Below are positions 29,556 to 30,271 of a stretch of 30,271 nucleotides of DNA, piece after piece (within the stretch, counting starts at the first letter, position 1; each line of letters starts with the position of its first letter). The notes beneath the pieces were generated by a model. It ran no database searches, was not told the origin of the DNA, and saw only the letters and a program-made list of their open reading frames with translations. Location: the NCBI GenBank assembly GCA_938023085.1, contig CALHDP010000117.1, forward strand, positions 1-30,271, given 5' to 3'. The DNA comes from an uncultured Collinsella sp. (lineage in GTDB: Bacteria; Actinomycetota; Coriobacteriia; Coriobacteriales; Coriobacteriaceae). The translations under genes and the position numbers were made by a program.

Positions 29556-30271
29556 TTAAGCCTCCTCGCTGGTCGCGCCAGCGGAAGTCAGGTCCACGCC
29601 CTCGGCGACCGTCGCGGTCGTATCACCCGGCCAGGCGACCTTGGTCAGGTCGGCCGCGGCCAGAGACTCGGCACTCACGGCATCCTCGCCCTGCTCCAGC
29701 ACACGGCGACGCAGAGCGGCAGAGAGCGCGTGTGCCCACAGGCCCTCGGCCTCGGCCAGGCGCTGCGTAGCGGGAGCATCGGAGAGCAGGCCTTCGGGCG
29801 TATAGCAAATGACACTCGAGCGCTTAACGAACTCTTCGACCGAAAGCGGGTTGGAGAACATGGCCGTGCCGCCGGTCGGCAGCGTGTGGTTGGGGCCGGC
29901 AACATAATCGCCAAGCGGCTCGGAGCTCCAAGCGCCCACAAAGATGGCGCCGGCGTTGCGAATGCCGCCAAGCAGGCCCATCGCATCCTTGCAGTGCAGC
30001 TCCAGGTGCTCGGGCGCCACGGTGTTCACGGCCTCGACGGCGGCAGCCATATCGGCGGCCACCACGATGGTGCCTTCGTTGTCGAGCGAAGCGCGCGTGA
30101 TCTCGGCACGCGGCGACTGCGCCACCAGGATGTCGATGCCAGCCTCGACCTCGCGCGCAGACTGCTCGTCGCAAGTCACCAGATAGCATGCTGCCAGCGG
30201 ATCGTGCTCGGCCTGGGCCATCAGGTCTGCCGCGACCACCATAGGCTTGGCCGTGGCGTCGGCCAGCACGC
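29556..30271 (-). CDS. hisD: Histidinol dehydrogenase, 5' end cut by window
   Basis: The C-terminal 238 or so residues of about 440; the frame is open to the right edge. Family blocks: VVAADLMAQAEHDPLA, NTVAPEHLELH (APEHLE motif), AGAIFVGAWSSEPLGDYVAGPNHTLPTGG and MFSNPLSVEEFVKRSSV. It oxidises histidinol to histidine, steps 9-10, using zinc and NAD. The tail past ALSAALRRR (about 40 residues, ending LTSAGATSEEA) is longer than in typical HisD. Adjacent to hisC (1 nt). Confidence 0.96.
   Translation of the reverse strand, partial: VLADATAKPMVVAADLMAQAEHDPLAACYLVTCDEQSAREVEAGIDILVAQSPRAEITRASLDNEGTIVVAADMAAAVEAVNTVAPEHLELHCKDAMGLLGGIRNAGAIFVGAWSSEPLGDYVAGPNHTLPTGGTAMFSNPLSVEEFVKRSSVICYTPEGLLSDAPATQRLAEAEGLWAHALSAALRRRVLEQGEDAVSAESLAAADLTKVAWPGDTTATVAEGVDLTSAGATSEEA

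Noticed and set aside
28604..29770. 388-codon plus-strand frame opposite hisC/hisD
   Set aside because: Antisense shadow of hisC and the end of hisD.

Overview
The window is GC-rich, densely coding bacterial DNA with Shine-Dalgarno-led genes. It looks like a Coriobacteriia chromosome, most likely Collinsella or a close relative. The clues are the actinobacterial-type neighbourhood mazG / eno / divIC / ppx, a single-chain CydDC-like exporter, a DUF2207 membrane protein with a glycine-rich tail, and several families of long palindromic intergenic repeats. The genus is inferred from protein style and gene order; no 16S rRNA is present.

Layout. 1-1349 (-): 5' two-thirds of purH, running off the left edge. 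1627-2268 (+): a GNAT acetyltransferase. 2407-4353 (-): a secreted/membrane DUF2207 protein with its terminator. 4810-5811 (+): gluQ (tRNA-Asp queuosine glutamylation), convergent with a metallophosphoesterase (5827-6552, -) and a small membrane protein (6629-6868, -). 7227-9837 (+): an operon of a UBA-like/DUF4342 protein, an OmpR-type response regulator and a histidine kinase, ending at a strong terminator. 9913-10586 (-): a VOC protein and an orphan PTS IIB. 10750-11373 (+): a membrane-anchored helical protein, followed by tRNA-Leu(UAA) with a duplicated 3' end. 11839-15116 (-): ppx/gppA, divIC and eno. 15494-16861 (+): an accessory AAA+/DUF4143 ATPase preceded by three 33-bp-spaced repeats. 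16901-18853 (-): mazG, a YfcE-type phosphodiesterase and a stand-alone LarC2-like domain. 19237-23222 (+): a 1188-aa fused CydDC-like ABC exporter, overlapping by 1 nt a YgbA-type (nitrous-oxide-stimulated promoter family) protein. 23454-24365 (+): a PHP-type, probably histidinol, phosphatase. 24743-30271 (-): the histidine operon in the transcribed order hisD(partial)-hisC-hisB-hisH-hisA-hisF-hisI-hisE.

How the genes work together. The his block encodes most of the pathway from PRPP to histidine. hisG, and hisZ if used, would lie upstream beyond the right edge. hisB carries only the dehydratase, so the nearby PHP protein is the natural candidate for the missing histidinol-phosphatase step. 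The exporter and YgbA protein suggest a redox/nitrosative-stress unit.

The intergenic DNA is the most unusual part. Two families of about 70-bp palindromes (A at 18957 and 23258; B at 11759 and 24378), a GACTAGTC-containing repeat (C), a 124-bp element with 13-bp terminal inverted repeats, and a 95-bp hairpin inside the his operon do not correspond to annotated elements I recognise. The ATPase module appears inserted into the ancestral mazG-eno interval.
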